Shown in pieces: positions 39,342 to 49,770 of a DNA stretch of 64,000 nt (within the stretch, counting starts at the first letter, position 1; every line of letters starts with the position of its first letter). The stretch comes from Gammaproteobacteria bacterium (lineage in GTDB: Bacteria > Pseudomonadota > Gammaproteobacteria > Acidithiobacillales > Acidithiobacillaceae). The stretch is taken from the NCBI GenBank assembly GCA_023381645.1, contig JAMCRJ010000053.1, positions 79,568 through 143,567 on the forward strand, read 5' to 3'. Below the pieces are notes generated by a model. It made no database searches, was not told the origin of the DNA, and saw nothing but the letters and a program-made list of their open reading frames with translations. Made by a program: the position numbers and the translations under genes.

Positions 39342-41121
39342 TCAACAGGCACCCCGCGTTCATCGTCTGGATGCAACATTGGCCAATCAGATTGCCGCCG
39401 GTGAGGTGGTGGAACGTCCCGCCTCCATCCTCAAAGAGCTTCTGGAAAACAGCCTGGATGCCGGAGCCACGCGGATCACCGTCCATCTGGAGGGTGGTGG
39501 GATGGATCTGCTCAGTGTGGAAGATGATGGTGTCGGCATCCTTGCCGAGGATCTGCCCCTCGCCCTGGAGCGCCATGCCACCAGTAAAGTGGCCACCTGG
39601 GAAGACCTTCAGGCGATCCAGACCATGGGTTTCCGCGGTGAGGCCTTGCCAGCGATCGCTTCCGTCTCGCGCCTGGAACTCCTCTCGCGGGCACGCAGCC
39701 AGAATCAGGCGGCACGGCTGCAGGTGACGGGGGGCATGGCTGCCGCCCCGGAGCCCGCAGCCAGGGCACCAGGAACCACGGTGCGTGTGGCTGATCTCTT
39801 TTTTAACGTGCCGGCACGGCGTAAGTTTCTGCGCAGTCCGACCGCCGAGTTGTCGCGCAATCAAAAGGTGCTGCGTCAGATTGCGCTGGCCAACTTCACG
39901 GTGGCTTTTCAGCTCATCCAGAATGGGCGTTCTCTTGCGCAATTTCCTACGGCTACGGATGCGGAAAGTCGGGCAGCGCGAGTGGCCACCATATTGGGGG
40001 AAGGCTTTCTGGCCAATGCACTGTATATCGAACAGGAGGATCAGGGCTTGTCTCTCAGCGGCTGGCTGGGCCTGCCCACCTACAACCGCGCCCGCGGAGA
40101 TGAACAGTATTTTTACGTTAACGGTCGTCCGGTGCGTGATTCGGTGGTTACCCATGCTTTGCGAGCGGCGTATAACGACGTGCTCTTTCAGGACCGTCAC
40201 CCCCTTTATGCGCTTTACTTGAAGCTGCCGCCCGGGCGGGTAGATGTTAATGTACATCCCGCCAAGGCGGAGGTACGCTTCCGCGACAGCCGCGAGGTAC
40301 ACGATTTTCTTTTTCATACTCTGCGACGGGTAATTGCGGAGCAGGGCGGGGCGCAACCACGGGTGACCGTTCCGGTCCAGCCTTTCCCCCAAAGCCCGAC
40401 CGCTACCCAAAATCCCGCCTACGTCCCGACTCAGCGGACGCTGAACGCTGCTGTGCAGGAAAGTACCGGGGCCTATTGGGAACATCTAGTAGCGCCGGTG
40501 ACGACTTCCGTACCACCCCCTGATTTGCCGGCGGTGCCAGCTCAGGAACTGGCCCCGAACTACCCCCTCGGACAGGCCGTCGGGCAGATTCACGCACGTT
40601 TCATCCTCGCCCAGAACGACGAGGGAATGATTCTCATCGATCAGCATGCAGCGCATGAACGCATCCTCTACGAGAAGATGAAAAACAGGTCTCAACAGAA
40701 TGATAAGCAGATATTTATTATTCCTGAATATGTGCATGTAACTGCGGTGCAAATGGCGCGCTTCGGCAAACGACAGAACGATCTGCAAGCCGCCGGACTG
40801 GAAATCAGTGTTGCCGGTCCCGGTACCCTGGCCATTCATGCGGCCCCCAAAGCCATCGCGGCCGCCACCTATGGGCAGATGGTCGCTGACATTCTTGCGG
40901 AAGAGCCTGCCTGGGCCGAGGGAGATGGTGACGCCGTCCTGGCCGACATGGCCTGCCGTGCCGCCATCAAGACAAACCACCACCTCAGCCTCGAAGAGAT
41001 GAACAGCCTGTTGCGCCAACTGGAGGCCACCCCGCGTTTCGGGCAGTGCAATCACGGTCGACCGACGGTAGTGCATTTTTCCTTGGCCGATCTCGACCGG
41101 CTCTTTCTCCGCGGGCGATGA
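39334..41121 (+). CDS. mutL: DNA mismatch repair protein MutL
   Basis: Mismatch-repair ATPase, 595 aa from the ATG at 39334; a longer frame from 39187 lies within tsaE and is not used. GHKL motifs: ENSLDAGATRITVHL, VEDDGVGI, TMGFRGEALPAI. The C-terminal part has the endonuclease motif DQHAAHERILYE, fitting DQHA(X)2E(X)4E, as well as ACR-like CRAAIKTNHHLS and QCNHGRPT. The E. coli protein lacks this nuclease site, so this MutL probably nicks DNA itself and needs no MutH. The tsaE-mutL-miaA order is conserved. Confidence 0.96.
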   Translation: MGNQQAPRVHRLDATLANQIAAGEVVERPASILKELLENSLDAGATRITVHLEGGGMDLLSVEDDGVGILAEDLPLALERHATSKVATWEDLQAIQTMGFRGEALPAIASVSRLELLSRARSQNQAARLQVTGGMAAAPEPAARAPGTTVRVADLFFNVPARRKFLRSPTAELSRNQKVLRQIALANFTVAFQLIQNGRSLAQFPTATDAESRAARVATILGEGFLANALYIEQEDQGLSLSGWLGLPTYNRARGDEQYFYVNGRPVRDSVVTHALRAAYNDVLFQDRHPLYALYLKLPPGRVDVNVHPAKAEVRFRDSREVHDFLFHTLRRVIAEQGGAQPRVTVPVQPFPQSPTATQNPAYVPTQRTLNAAVQESTGAYWEHLVAPVTTSVPPPDLPAVPAQELAPNYPLGQAVGQIHARFILAQNDEGMILIDQHAAHERILYEKMKNRSQQNDKQIFIIPEYVHVTAVQMARFGKRQNDLQAAGLEISVAGPGTLAIHAAPKAIAAATYGQMVADILAEEPAWAEGDGDAVLADMACRAAIKTNHHLSLEEMNSLLRQLEATPRFGQCNHGRPTVVHFSLADLDRLFLRGR

Positions 41122-42053
41122 TTCCCGCTATTTTTTTGATGGGTCCGACCGCCAGCGGCAAGACTGAACTGGCCTTAAGGCTTGCCGACGCGTTGCCCAT
41201 AGACATTATCAGCGTCGATTCGTTGCTGGTATATCGTCATTTCGATATCGGCAGTGCCAAACCCAGCCTCGCCCTGCGCCAGCAATATCCCCACGCCCTG
41301 GTCGATATCCGGGAGCCCGACGAGCCTTATTCGGCGGGGCTGTTTCGGGAAGATGCCCTGCACTGTATGGTGCTGGCGCGGGAACGCGGTCGTATCCCGC
41401 TGCTGGTCGGCGGCACGGGCCTGTATTTTCGCGCCCTGGAGCGTGGTATCGATACGTTACCCCCCGCCAATCCCGCCTTGCGCCAGAGTCTGATGGCGTT
41501 AGCAGAGACGGCGGGATGGCCCGCACTGTACCAGCGCCTCGCGGCCCTGGACCCGGACACCGCCTCGGGTATCGATCCCCATGACCGACAACGCATTCAA
41601 CGCGCCCTGGAAATCATCCTCGGTTCGGGGCAGGCGATCAGCGGGGCACGCCACTGGCAAGGTACATTCCCCGGCCCGCTCTGCAAAATCATCCTGCGTC
41701 CGCCAAGAAGCTGGTTACATCAGCGTATCACGCAGCGCTTTGACGTCATGCTGAACGAGGGATTTCTGGACGAAATTGCCGACCTGAGCGCGCGTCACTA
41801 CGCACCGGAGTTACCCGCCATGCGCGCCGTGGGTTACCGCCAATACTTCGCCTGGCATGACGGCCTCTGCAGCGCCGCAGAGGCTTACCAGGCGGCGCTG
41901 GCGGCGACCCGCCAACTGGCCAAGCGCCAGGATACCTGGTTTAAGAGGGAATCAGCGCATTATTATCTCGATCCATCCCGCGACGACGCATCATCTCTGC
42001 TATTGCAGATGGCCACCCGACCCGGGCAGGGCGAGGTGCATTCCATCGGATAG
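41118..42053 (+). CDS. miaA: tRNA dimethylallyltransferase
   Basis: Adds the isopentenyl group to A37 of UNN-reading tRNAs. ATG at 41118 overlaps the mutL stop (ATGA); 311 aa. P-loop FLMGPTASGKTELAL, DSLLVYRHFDIGSAKP, GGTGLYFRALERG, and AVGYRQYF with RQLAKRQDTWFKR near the C-terminus. hfq, its usual downstream neighbour, is at 5.5 kb. Confidence 0.96.
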   Translation: MIPAIFLMGPTASGKTELALRLADALPIDIISVDSLLVYRHFDIGSAKPSLALRQQYPHALVDIREPDEPYSAGLFREDALHCMVLARERGRIPLLVGGTGLYFRALERGIDTLPPANPALRQSLMALAETAGWPALYQRLAALDPDTASGIDPHDRQRIQRALEIILGSGQAISGARHWQGTFPGPLCKIILRPPRSWLHQRITQRFDVMLNEGFLDEIADLSARHYAPELPAMRAVGYRQYFAWHDGLCSAAEAYQAALAATRQLAKRQDTWFKRESAHYYLDPSRDDASSLLLQMATRPGQGEVHSIG

Positions 42054-42174
42054 GAGAACCGGGTGAATTAGAACTGGCGCAGTCCTGACATCAATGCCGA
42101 TGCGCCGGATTGCCAGCGAATACGCAGAATGCTAGCCTATGGCCACTCTGACCTTTACCCCCATTGAGGATCTT

Positions 42175-42600
42175 ATGGCTGTTGAGCGCACTCTTTCCAT
42201 CATCAAACCCGACGCCGTTCAGAAAAATGCCATCGGTGCCATTCTTGGTCGCTTCGAGAAGGCCGGGCTGCGCATCGCAGCCGCCAAGATGTTGCACCTC
42301 AGTCGCGATGACGCGGGTGGGTTTTATGCGGTGCATCAGGCCCGGCCTTTTTACGGCGAGCTGTGCGACTTCATGAGCAGCGGTCCGGTATTGGTTACGG
42401 TACTGGAAGGTGAGGGTGCCATCGCCAAAAACCGTGATCTGATGGGCGCCACCAACCCCAAGGATGCCGCTGCGGGAACGATTCGTGCGGACTTTGCCGA
42501 CAGTATTGATGCCAACGCCGTGCATGGTTCAGACAGTGCCGAGACCGCAGCATGGGAAATCAGTTACTTTTTTGGTCAACGGGAGATTTTTGCGCACTGA
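42175..42600 (+). CDS. ndk: Nucleoside diphosphate kinase
   Basis: Balances NTP pools. ATG at 42175 (GAGGA 5 bases upstream) gives 141 aa. [14 protein letters not shown] at the N-terminus and the phosphohistidine in [12 protein letters not shown] are clear. The stop is followed directly by the rlmN ATG. Confidence 0.97.
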
Positions 42601-43692
42601 ATGATGGGCGATTTTTTGGCGGTTGCTCCGGCCGAAAGGCCACACCTGCTGGGACTGGGTCGCCAGTCCCTCGCTAAATTGCTGCGTACCTGGGGAGAGT
42701 CCCCCTTTCGTGCCAACCAGATTTTGCAATGGCTGCATACCCGTCAGGTGACGGATTTCGCGGCCATGACCAACATCAGTAAAGCCCTTCGCGCTCGCCT
42801 GGCCGCAGAAACCCGCATCGACGCGCCGGAAATTATCGCCGATCAGACAGCGGCGGACCGCACTCGCAAATGGCTGCTCCGGTTGCCCGATGGCAATGCC
42901 ATAGAAACTGTTTTCATTCCTGGAGAAGATCGTGGTACGCTGTGCATCTCCTCGCAGGTAGGCTGTTCTCTGGCCTGTAGTTTCTGTGCTACTGGTGCGC
43001 AGGGACTCAGCCGCAACCTCGAAACCCACGAAATTATCGCGCAGGTGCGGGTGGCGCGCGATTTTTTGGGCCCGGACGCGATCACCAATATCGTTTTCAT
43101 GGGCATGGGCGAACCGATGCTCAATTTGCGCGAGGTATTGCCGGCGCTGGATTTGTTGCGCGACGATTATGCCTACGGCTTTGGTGCGCGGCGCATTACC
43201 GTCAGCACCGCAGGTGTGGTGCCCGGTATGGATCGACTGGGTGCCGAAATCCCGGTCAATCTCGCGATCAGTTTGCATGCCAGCCGTAATGAAATCCGCG
43301 ACATTCTCGTGCCGGTAAATCGCCACTACCCGCTGGCGGAGCTGCTCGCCGCCTGCCGCCGCTATCCTTTGCCGCCCCGGCGCCGCATCACCTTCGAATA
43401 TGTGATGCTGGAGGGCGTTAATGACGCTGATTCCCATGCGCGGGAACTCCTCCGCCTGTTGCGAGGCATCCCGGCCATGGTGAATTTGATTCCCTTCAAT
43501 CCCTTTCCCGGCTCAGATTATAAACGGTCGCCACAGGTGCGCATCGATGCTTTTCGCGATATCATTCTGCGCGGTGACGTAATGACGGTTACGCGCCGGC
43601 CACGTGGTGACGACATCGCCGCAGCCTGTGGTCAGTTGGCCGGACAGGTACTCGACGGCCGTCGCAGCATTCCCTTGGCAGTGCATTCATGA
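42601..43692 (+). CDS. rlmN: 23S rRNA A2503 / tRNA A37 methyltransferase RlmN
   Basis: Radical-SAM methyltransferase. 363 aa. Cluster motif [11 protein letters not shown] (CxxxCxxC), [21 protein letters not shown], the methyl-carrying Cys near the C-terminus in AAACGQL, and [17 protein letters not shown]. ndk-rlmN-pilW-rodZ-ispG is the standard proteobacterial order. Confidence 0.97.
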   Translation: MMGDFLAVAPAERPHLLGLGRQSLAKLLRTWGESPFRANQILQWLHTRQVTDFAAMTNISKALRARLAAETRIDAPEIIADQTAADRTRKWLLRLPDGNAIETVFIPGEDRGTLCISSQVGCSLACSFCATGAQGLSRNLETHEIIAQVRVARDFLGPDAITNIVFMGMGEPMLNLREVLPALDLLRDDYAYGFGARRITVSTAGVVPGMDRLGAEIPVNLAISLHASRNEIRDILVPVNRHYPLAELLAACRRYPLPPRRRITFEYVMLEGVNDADSHARELLRLLRGIPAMVNLIPFNPFPGSDYKRSPQVRIDAFRDIILRGDVMTVTRRPRGDDIAAACGQLAGQVLDGRRSIPLAVHS

Positions 43693-44534
43693 AAAGACTT
43701 CCGGGACTGGGGGCTGGTATACTTCTACTGAGTGGCTGCGGGCTTTTTGGTAGCAAAGGCGCGGGATTGACGCCCGATCAGCAAATGGCGGCGTATATTG
43801 CCCATGAACACAAGACCAACGCTTCCGCTTCGGGCTTCAGGCCGACATCCGCCAACAGCGATAAGGCCAAGGCCGGTATCTACACGTCTCTCGGGGCCGC
43901 TTATTTGCAGAATGGCCACCCCCGGCAGGCGATCCGGGAACTGCAATTGGCGATTGCCGCCAACAGCCGTTATGCCAATGCGTACAATGTCATGGGTCTG
44001 GCCTACGAACAGTTGCAGCAGCGTGATCTGGCCCGCAGCGCCTTTCGCCGGGCACTCTCCATAGATGCAAAAAACCCCGAGTATCTCAATAACTACGGCG
44101 CATTTCTCGTCAATTCCGGCAACTATGCTGAAGCGATTATCGAGCTGAAACGGGCCACGGCCGATCCGCTATACAGCACCCCGCAGTTCGCCTGGACCAA
44201 CCTCGCACAGGCCTATGCAGGGCTCAAGGACTTATCGGCGGCACGCGATGCCCTGAACCGGGCACTTTATCTGGTACCAAACTATCCACCAGCCCTACTG
44301 ATGCTTGCTGAACTGGATTACAAGGGCGGTAAGGCAGATGCCGCTTTCGCTCATTTGCAGGTGGTTCTGGCGCAGGAGCCGGATAACGCTGACGCGCTCT
44401 TGCTGGCGGGGCGGATTGCCGCCCTGCAGGGACGGACAACACAGGCACAATATCTTTGGCAGCGTTGTGTGACTGCTTCACCCTATTCCGCAGCAGGCAA
44501 GCAGGCGCAGCGACTGCTGCTGCAAAACGGTTGA
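43689..44534 (+). CDS. pilW: Type IV pilus biogenesis lipoprotein PilW/PilF
   Basis: Outer-membrane lipoprotein with TPRs that helps PilQ secretin assembly. 281 aa: signal with lipobox LLLSGCG, then TPR units such as [36 protein letters not shown] and [22 protein letters not shown] overlap with rlmN. The first 60 residues after the lipobox are not TPR-like. Confidence 0.9.
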   Translation: MKRLPGLGAGILLLSGCGLFGSKGAGLTPDQQMAAYIAHEHKTNASASGFRPTSANSDKAKAGIYTSLGAAYLQNGHPRQAIRELQLAIAANSRYANAYNVMGLAYEQLQQRDLARSAFRRALSIDAKNPEYLNNYGAFLVNSGNYAEAIIELKRATADPLYSTPQFAWTNLAQAYAGLKDLSAARDALNRALYLVPNYPPALLMLAELDYKGGKADAAFAHLQVVLAQEPDNADALLLAGRIAALQGRTTQAQYLWQRCVTASPYSAAGKQAQRLLLQNG

Positions 44535-44545
44535 GACGGTACGCC

Positions 44546-45523
44546 ATGGATATGACCACAGAAAACGAAACTTCTCAGGACTTGCGGGCGGCAAGGGAGG
44601 CTCACGGCTGGAGTTTTCGCCAAGTCGCAGAGCGGTTGCATATCACCGAAGCTCAGGTAAGGGGTCTGGAAGAGGGTGATTATACTGCCCTGCCCGGAGC
44701 CGCCTTCGCGCGTGGATTCCTGAAAAATTACGCGCGGCTGCTGGGGCTGGATCCGGAACCGCTGCTGAGGACGTATGATGCCTCCAATGAGGGGTCGGGA
44801 TTGCACCCGTCGGAAACGGTGTTGCCCGCTAGCGAAGGGCCGCTGTTGGATTACAGCCGACGCGTACTGATTTTTTCCGTATTGATCGTGATCGCCGTTA
44901 TTGCGGTCGCATGGTGGGTCTGGAGCCGTCAGCAGGGGCAGGGCCTGCCTGCCACGGCGGGTTCAGCTATGGTGGCTGAACATCCAGCGGCTTCCACGAA
45001 GGTAGTTACCACGGCGCCCAGCGTGTCAGCCGCTACCCCGGTGCCGGCAATCGGGAACCCGTCGGCGGCACCCGGCCGGCCCGTCGCACCGGTCCCGGCA
45101 ACCCGGTCTGCAGCGGTGGCGACGGGTCCTGGGCTGATGTTTCAGTTCAGCGCGGACTGCTGGGTGCAGGTCAAGGACTCCTCGGGGAAAACTCTGCTCG
45201 CAGTTTTGGGACATCGCGACGATGTCCTACGCGTCGATTCCGGTACTCCGCCATATAGTGTCCTGGTAGGCAAGGCCAGCGCCGTCACCATCAGTTATGA
45301 TGGCAGGCCTGTGCCTCTGGCCGCCAACGTCTTGGGCGTGGCCAGACTGCAGATCGGCGCCACGCCGGCCGTCGCTGGTGTGCCCCACGGTATCAACCAC
45401 GCGGTAGCCGCCACTCACAGTCAGGTGTCCCCCCCTGCGCTGCCGGTAGCCAGCATGACTTCACCACCTGTTGCGGTATCCGGTACCGCGGCCGTTTCCA
45501 GCGAGGCTTCCCATGCACCATGA
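44546..45523 (+). CDS. rodZ: Cytoskeletal adaptor RodZ
   Basis: Inner-membrane protein linking MreB to the elongasome. 325 aa: N-terminal HTH_25 domain ([35 protein letters not shown]), single membrane segment at about residues 112-131 ([20 protein letters not shown]), an Ala/Pro/Thr-rich periplasmic linker, and a C-terminal DUF4115 beta domain ([19 protein letters not shown]). ATG at 44546 chosen; the longer upstream frame lies within pilW. Its end overlaps ispG. Confidence 0.92.
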   Translation: MDMTTENETSQDLRAAREAHGWSFRQVAERLHITEAQVRGLEEGDYTALPGAAFARGFLKNYARLLGLDPEPLLRTYDASNEGSGLHPSETVLPASEGPLLDYSRRVLIFSVLIVIAVIAVAWWVWSRQQGQGLPATAGSAMVAEHPAASTKVVTTAPSVSAATPVPAIGNPSAAPGRPVAPVPATRSAAVATGPGLMFQFSADCWVQVKDSSGKTLLAVLGHRDDVLRVDSGTPPYSVLVGKASAVTISYDGRPVPLAANVLGVARLQIGATPAVAGVPHGINHAVAATHSQVSPPALPVASMTSPPVAVSGTAAVSSEASHAP

Positions 45524-46613
45524 ATCTCCCATTCGGCGTCGTAAGACCCGGCAAATTCACGTTGGCAAGGTAGCGATCGGCGGCGACGCACCGATCAGCG
45601 TGCAAAGCATGACCAATACCGAGACCCGCGATATCGCGGCCACCGTCGCGCAAATCCGGCGCCTGGAGGCGGTAGGTGCCGACATCGTCCGGATCTCCGT
45701 ACCCAGCATGGATGCTGCGGAGGCATTCAAGACGATCCGCGCTCAGGTGGAAACCCCACTCGTCGCCGACATCCACTTCGATCACCGCATTGCTTTGCAG
45801 GTGATGGCAGATGGTGTCGATGGCCTGCGTATCAATCCCGGAAATATCGGATCTCTGGACAAAACGCGGTTGGTGGTGGAAATGGCCAGGGACAAGGGCA
45901 TCCCCATCCGTATTGGCGTCAACGCAGGGTCGCTGGAGAAGGATATCCAGGAGAAATATGGGGAACCGACACCGGAGGCACTGGTGGAGTCCGCCTTGCG
46001 CCATGTGAGTATTCTGGACGAGTTGAACTTTCATGACGTGAAGATCAGCGTCAAGGCCTCCGACATTTTTCTCGCTGTGAGCGCTTACCGCCTGCTCTCG
46101 GAAAAGGTGGATTACCCGCTGCATCTCGGTATTACCGAAGCCGGCGGCCTGCGCTCCGGCACCGTCAAATCCGCTATCGGGCTGGGCCTGCTCCTGCGGG
46201 ACGGGATCGGCGATACCATCCGGGTTTCGCTCGCAGCGGATCCCGTCGAGGAGATTCGCGTCGGCTTCGATATCCTGAAAAGCCTGCACCTGCGTCAGAA
46301 GGGGATCAATCTGATCGCCTGCCCATCCTGCTCCCGCCAGGAGTTTGATGTCATCACTACCATCAATGCCCTGGAAGCGCGTCTGGAAGATATTCTCGAG
46401 CCCATGGACGTTTCGGTGATCGGCTGCGTGGTGAACGGCATCGGCGAGGCGAAGGAGGCCGATATCGGTCTGGCGGGTGGTGATAAGCGCAGCATTCTCT
46501 ACTACCGCGGCAAACAAGTCGACCGGGTGGAGAACAGCGATATCGTCGACCTGCTTGAAAAGCGGATTCGTGCGGAAATCGCTGAACGGCAGGCGGCGCG
46601 CCATGAGGGTTGA
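45513..46613 (+). CDS. ispG: 4-hydroxy-3-methylbut-2-enyl diphosphate synthase
   Basis: Iron-sulfur enzyme of the MEP isoprenoid pathway. 366 aa from ATG 45513 (GAGG 6 bases upstream, inside the rodZ end). [44 protein letters not shown], and the Fe4S4 ligands in CPSCSRQ and [14 protein letters not shown] are present. Confidence 0.97.
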   Translation: MHHESPIRRRKTRQIHVGKVAIGGDAPISVQSMTNTETRDIAATVAQIRRLEAVGADIVRISVPSMDAAEAFKTIRAQVETPLVADIHFDHRIALQVMADGVDGLRINPGNIGSLDKTRLVVEMARDKGIPIRIGVNAGSLEKDIQEKYGEPTPEALVESALRHVSILDELNFHDVKISVKASDIFLAVSAYRLLSEKVDYPLHLGITEAGGLRSGTVKSAIGLGLLLRDGIGDTIRVSLAADPVEEIRVGFDILKSLHLRQKGINLIACPSCSRQEFDVITTINALEARLEDILEPMDVSVIGCVVNGIGEAKEADIGLAGGDKRSILYYRGKQVDRVENSDIVDLLEKRIRAEIAERQAARHEG

Positions 46614-46648
46614 GTACCACCTTCCCATGCTGCCAAGCGGGAGCGGGC

Positions 46649-47968
46649 ATGGCGAGTAAAGAGTTGCAGGCGGTACGTGGTATGAATGACATTTTTCCCG
46701 AGGAGAGCGCGGGGTGGCAGGCGTTGGAAAGTAACCTGCGGATGTTGCTGGCGCTCTACGACTACGGTGAGGTGCGTCTGCCTCTTCTGGAATCGACGGA
46801 ACTCTTTGCCCGTGCCATTGGCGATGCCACCGATATCGTTCAAAAGGAGATGTACACTTTCGCCGATCGCAATGGGGACAGTCTTACCCTGCGACCGGAG
46901 GGCACGGCGGGATGCGTGCGTGCGGCCATTCAGGCCCGGAGCATACGGGGCCAGACTCCCCGTTATTATTACATAGGGCCGATGTTTCGGCACGAACGTC
47001 CGCAAAAAGGCCGCTACCGGCAGTTTCACCAACTGGGTGTGGAGGTTTTCGGGCTGCCTGCTGCGGGCACCGACGCCGAGGTTATCGCCCTGTCGGCGCG
47101 GATTCTAAGGACGGCTGGGGTTACCGCTTCGCTGCAGATCAATTCGCTGGGGAGTCCGGCGGCGCGTACCCACTATCGAACCCTGCTGCTGGACTATCTA
47201 CGTCCGCGGCGTGAGGAGCTCTGTGCCGACTGTCGGGAACGGATGGAGCGCAATCCGCTGCGCGTACTCGATTGCAAGGTGCCTGCCTGTCAGGAGATTG
47301 CCCGCATGGCTCCGCACCTGGCGGATCATCTGGACGAAGACTCCGCCGCCCATTTCGCCAGTCTGCAATCGCTGCTGACCGCGCTCGATATCCCGTATTT
47401 GGTCAATCATAGCCTTGTACGCGGCCTGGATTATTACAACCGTACGGTTTTTGAATGGGTGACGGACGCGCTTGGCGCCCAGGGCACGGTGCTGGCGGGT
47501 GGTCGTTATGACGGCTTGGTCGCGCAGTTGGGTGGCGCGGATACCCCGGCGATCGGCTTTGCCGTGGGCCTTGAAAGACTACTGGCATTGCAGGTGCTGC
47601 AGGGTAGGGGGACAGAGGCGCCTCATCCTTTACTGTTTATCGGCGCACTGGATGATATCGCGGTGGCCCGCGCGTGGCGGATCGCCGAGCGGCTGCGGGA
47701 TGCAGGTATTTCCGTGGTAGCCGGGGGTCCCGCCACCTTCAAGAATATCATGAAGCAGGCGGAACGTTCCCGCGCCAGATTCCAGGCCCTGATCGGCGCG
47801 GAGCAAATCGCCGGTGAGGCGCTGATCCTCAAGGAACAGGCCGGAGAAGGCCGCTGGCAGGGAGATCCTGAGGCGTTGTACGAGGGTTTGCGCAGCCTTG
47901 GCGTTGATTTCCCGCAGCATGCACCCCATACTGTCCCCAATTTTGCCACAGCCAGAACCTCATCGTGA
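46649..47968 (+). CDS. hisS: Histidyl-tRNA synthetase
   Basis: Class II synthetase, 439 aa from ATG 46649 with GGGAG upstream. QAVRGMNDIFP at the N-terminus, motif 2 GPMFRHERPQKGRYRQFHQ, RGLDYYNRTVFEW, motif 3 GFAVGLERLLAL, and the anticodon-binding domain at the C-terminus. A paralogue without that domain (hisZ) is at 9.2 kb. Confidence 0.97.
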   Translation: MASKELQAVRGMNDIFPEESAGWQALESNLRMLLALYDYGEVRLPLLESTELFARAIGDATDIVQKEMYTFADRNGDSLTLRPEGTAGCVRAAIQARSIRGQTPRYYYIGPMFRHERPQKGRYRQFHQLGVEVFGLPAAGTDAEVIALSARILRTAGVTASLQINSLGSPAARTHYRTLLLDYLRPRREELCADCRERMERNPLRVLDCKVPACQEIARMAPHLADHLDEDSAAHFASLQSLLTALDIPYLVNHSLVRGLDYYNRTVFEWVTDALGAQGTVLAGGRYDGLVAQLGGADTPAIGFAVGLERLLALQVLQGRGTEAPHPLLFIGALDDIAVARAWRIAERLRDAGISVVAGGPATFKNIMKQAERSRARFQALIGAEQIAGEALILKEQAGEGRWQGDPEALYEGLRSLGVDFPQHAPHTVPNFATARTSS

Positions 47969-48576
47969 CCGGTCCAGAACTCTCCGAATTCCTTTATCGC
48001 CATCGAGTTTCCGTTATCGCTGGCATCATCATTGTCCTGCTCGCGGCAATGGGCTTTTTCGGCTACGAAAAATACCAGCGCCATCAGGTGGAGCGTGCTG
48101 CCGTACTGTATAACGAACTGGTGGACACCCTCGTCGCGGGGCAGACCAGTACGGCACGCGCCAGCGCGGATACGCTGGTGCATCAATACGGGCAAACGCC
48201 CTATGCCATTTTCGCCCGTTTTTTTCTGTCGCGCATGGACAGCGAAAGCAACCAGATCCCGGCGGCGGAAGCGGAGCTCAACAGCGTCATCCAGGCCAAG
48301 ACTGTGCCGAGGGGGCTGAAGGGCATCGCAACCCTCAGCCTGGCCCGGCTTTACCTGGACCAGAAGCAGGCACAGAAGGCTCTGGATATGCTGAAAGTGC
48401 CAGATGCGGCCTTCGCCACCCTGCAGGATGAAATTCAGGGAGACGCCTATGTGGCACTTCATCAGGACGGCAAAGCCATGCGGGCTTACCAGGCAGCCAT
48501 TGCCGCCCTTCCGGTCGCCGATCCTTACCGCAGCTACCTGCAGATGAAGATGGCCAATATCGGAGTGGCACCATGA
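47965..48576 (+). CDS. yfgM: YfgM-family TPR membrane protein
   Basis: Inner-membrane ancillary SecYEG-associated protein in E. coli. 203 aa: short cytoplasmic N-terminus, membrane segment at about residues 15-34 (SVIAGIIIVLLAAMGFFGY), then periplasmic TPR-like helices (DTLVAGQTSTARASADTLV, LSLARLYLDQKQAQKALDML). GTG start overlapping the hisS stop; ATGA overlap with bamB. Confidence 0.87.
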   Translation: MTGPELSEFLYRHRVSVIAGIIIVLLAAMGFFGYEKYQRHQVERAAVLYNELVDTLVAGQTSTARASADTLVHQYGQTPYAIFARFFLSRMDSESNQIPAAEAELNSVIQAKTVPRGLKGIATLSLARLYLDQKQAQKALDMLKVPDAAFATLQDEIQGDAYVALHQDGKAMRAYQAAIAALPVADPYRSYLQMKMANIGVAP

Positions 48577-49760
48577 ACCCGCGACATTTTTCCCGCACTC
48601 TCGGGCGCATGGTAGCGCTGGGTGCCATGACCACTCTATTGAATGGTTGTGGTATCCTGTCCTGGTTTCATTCCACTCCTACCCCCAAGACTCCGCCGCC
48701 CCTCGCCAAGGGGATGGATAAGGTATCCTTCTCCACAGAATGGCAGGCCCGTCTATATGGTATCTGGCAGGTTAATCCCTATCAGGGCACGTTGATTGCC
48801 CATAGCAAAGGGCAGATCGTGGTAGCTGACGCGTCCGGGCGCCTGGTCAGCATGACCGACAGTGGTCACCAGATGTGGACGCGCAGCATGGATGGCCGGA
48901 CAGCGCGCGGTCCGACACTGGCAGACGGTGTGGTTTATGCCGGCACAGACACTGGAAAAGTCTATGCGTTTACTGCAAAGGACGGCCACCCGCTCTGGGC
49001 CATACAGTTGAGTTCTGAAGTGCTTACGCCGGTAGTGGTGGCGGATGGCCATCTTCTGGTGCAGACGGTGGATGGTCATCTCTGGGCTCTCGCCCCGGAT
49101 AATGGCAAGGTGCAATGGACGTTCTCCATGAACCAGCCGACCCTCATCCTGCGTGCATTGGCTACGCCTGCGGTGCATGACGGAGTGGTGTATGCCGGTT
49201 TTGCGGACGGAACGATGGTGGCTCTTAGTCTGGGGTCTGGCGCGGAGCTCTGGCGGGCGCAGGTCGCCTTGCCCCATGGCAGCAATGAATTGGCGCGTAT
49301 GGTGGATGTGGCCGCAAGCCCGGTGGTTGCGGGGGGGCAGGTCATTACTGCAGCCTATCAGGGGAATCTGGCCGCTTACGCGTTGCAGGGTGGTACCCAG
49401 AACTGGAGTGTACCGATGTCCGTTTATCAGACGCCGGTGCTAGAGGACGGCCATCTGCTCGTCGCGGATGCCGATGGGCGGATATCCTCCGTAGACCCAG
49501 CTTCCGGTAACGTGCTCTGGCGCAATGATCGTCTTAGCGGGCATTATTTGACCGGGTTTGGCCTCTGTGGCGGGAGGCTGCTGGCCACAGACAATGCGGG
49601 TTATCTCTATGTCATCGATCCGCAGACGGGGCACCGCATAGGTCAGACGCGGCTGTCTGACAGCGGTATTCAGAGTACGCCCGTTTGTGTGGGAAGTGGC
49701 CAGATCCTTGCTCTCAGTGATGCGGGCACCTTGTATCGAATCCACCTGGCAAAGCGCTAA
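48573..49760 (+). CDS. bamB: Outer-membrane assembly lipoprotein BamB
   Basis: Beta-propeller lipoprotein of the BAM complex. 395 aa: signal ending in lipobox LLNGCG, then PQQ-like blades with repeats such as GVVYAGTDTGKVYAFTAKDG, GHLWALAPDNGKVQWTF and GYLYVIDPQTGHRIG. Between yfgM and der as in E. coli. Confidence 0.94.
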   Translation: MNPRHFSRTLGRMVALGAMTTLLNGCGILSWFHSTPTPKTPPPLAKGMDKVSFSTEWQARLYGIWQVNPYQGTLIAHSKGQIVVADASGRLVSMTDSGHQMWTRSMDGRTARGPTLADGVVYAGTDTGKVYAFTAKDGHPLWAIQLSSEVLTPVVVADGHLLVQTVDGHLWALAPDNGKVQWTFSMNQPTLILRALATPAVHDGVVYAGFADGTMVALSLGSGAELWRAQVALPHGSNELARMVDVAASPVVAGGQVITAAYQGNLAAYALQGGTQNWSVPMSVYQTPVLEDGHLLVADADGRISSVDPASGNVLWRNDRLSGHYLTGFGLCGGRLLATDNAGYLYVIDPQTGHRIGQTRLSDSGIQSTPVCVGSGQILALSDAGTLYRIHLAKR

Positions 49761-49770
49761 GGCTCTATTC

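Noticed and set aside
39220..40485. 421-codon minus-strand frame opposite mutL
   Set aside because: Antisense to all N-terminal MutL motifs; low-complexity composition; no family resemblance.
45393..46628. 411-codon minus-strand frame opposite ispG
   Set aside because: Antisense to ispG, whose Fe-S and substrate motifs are intact.
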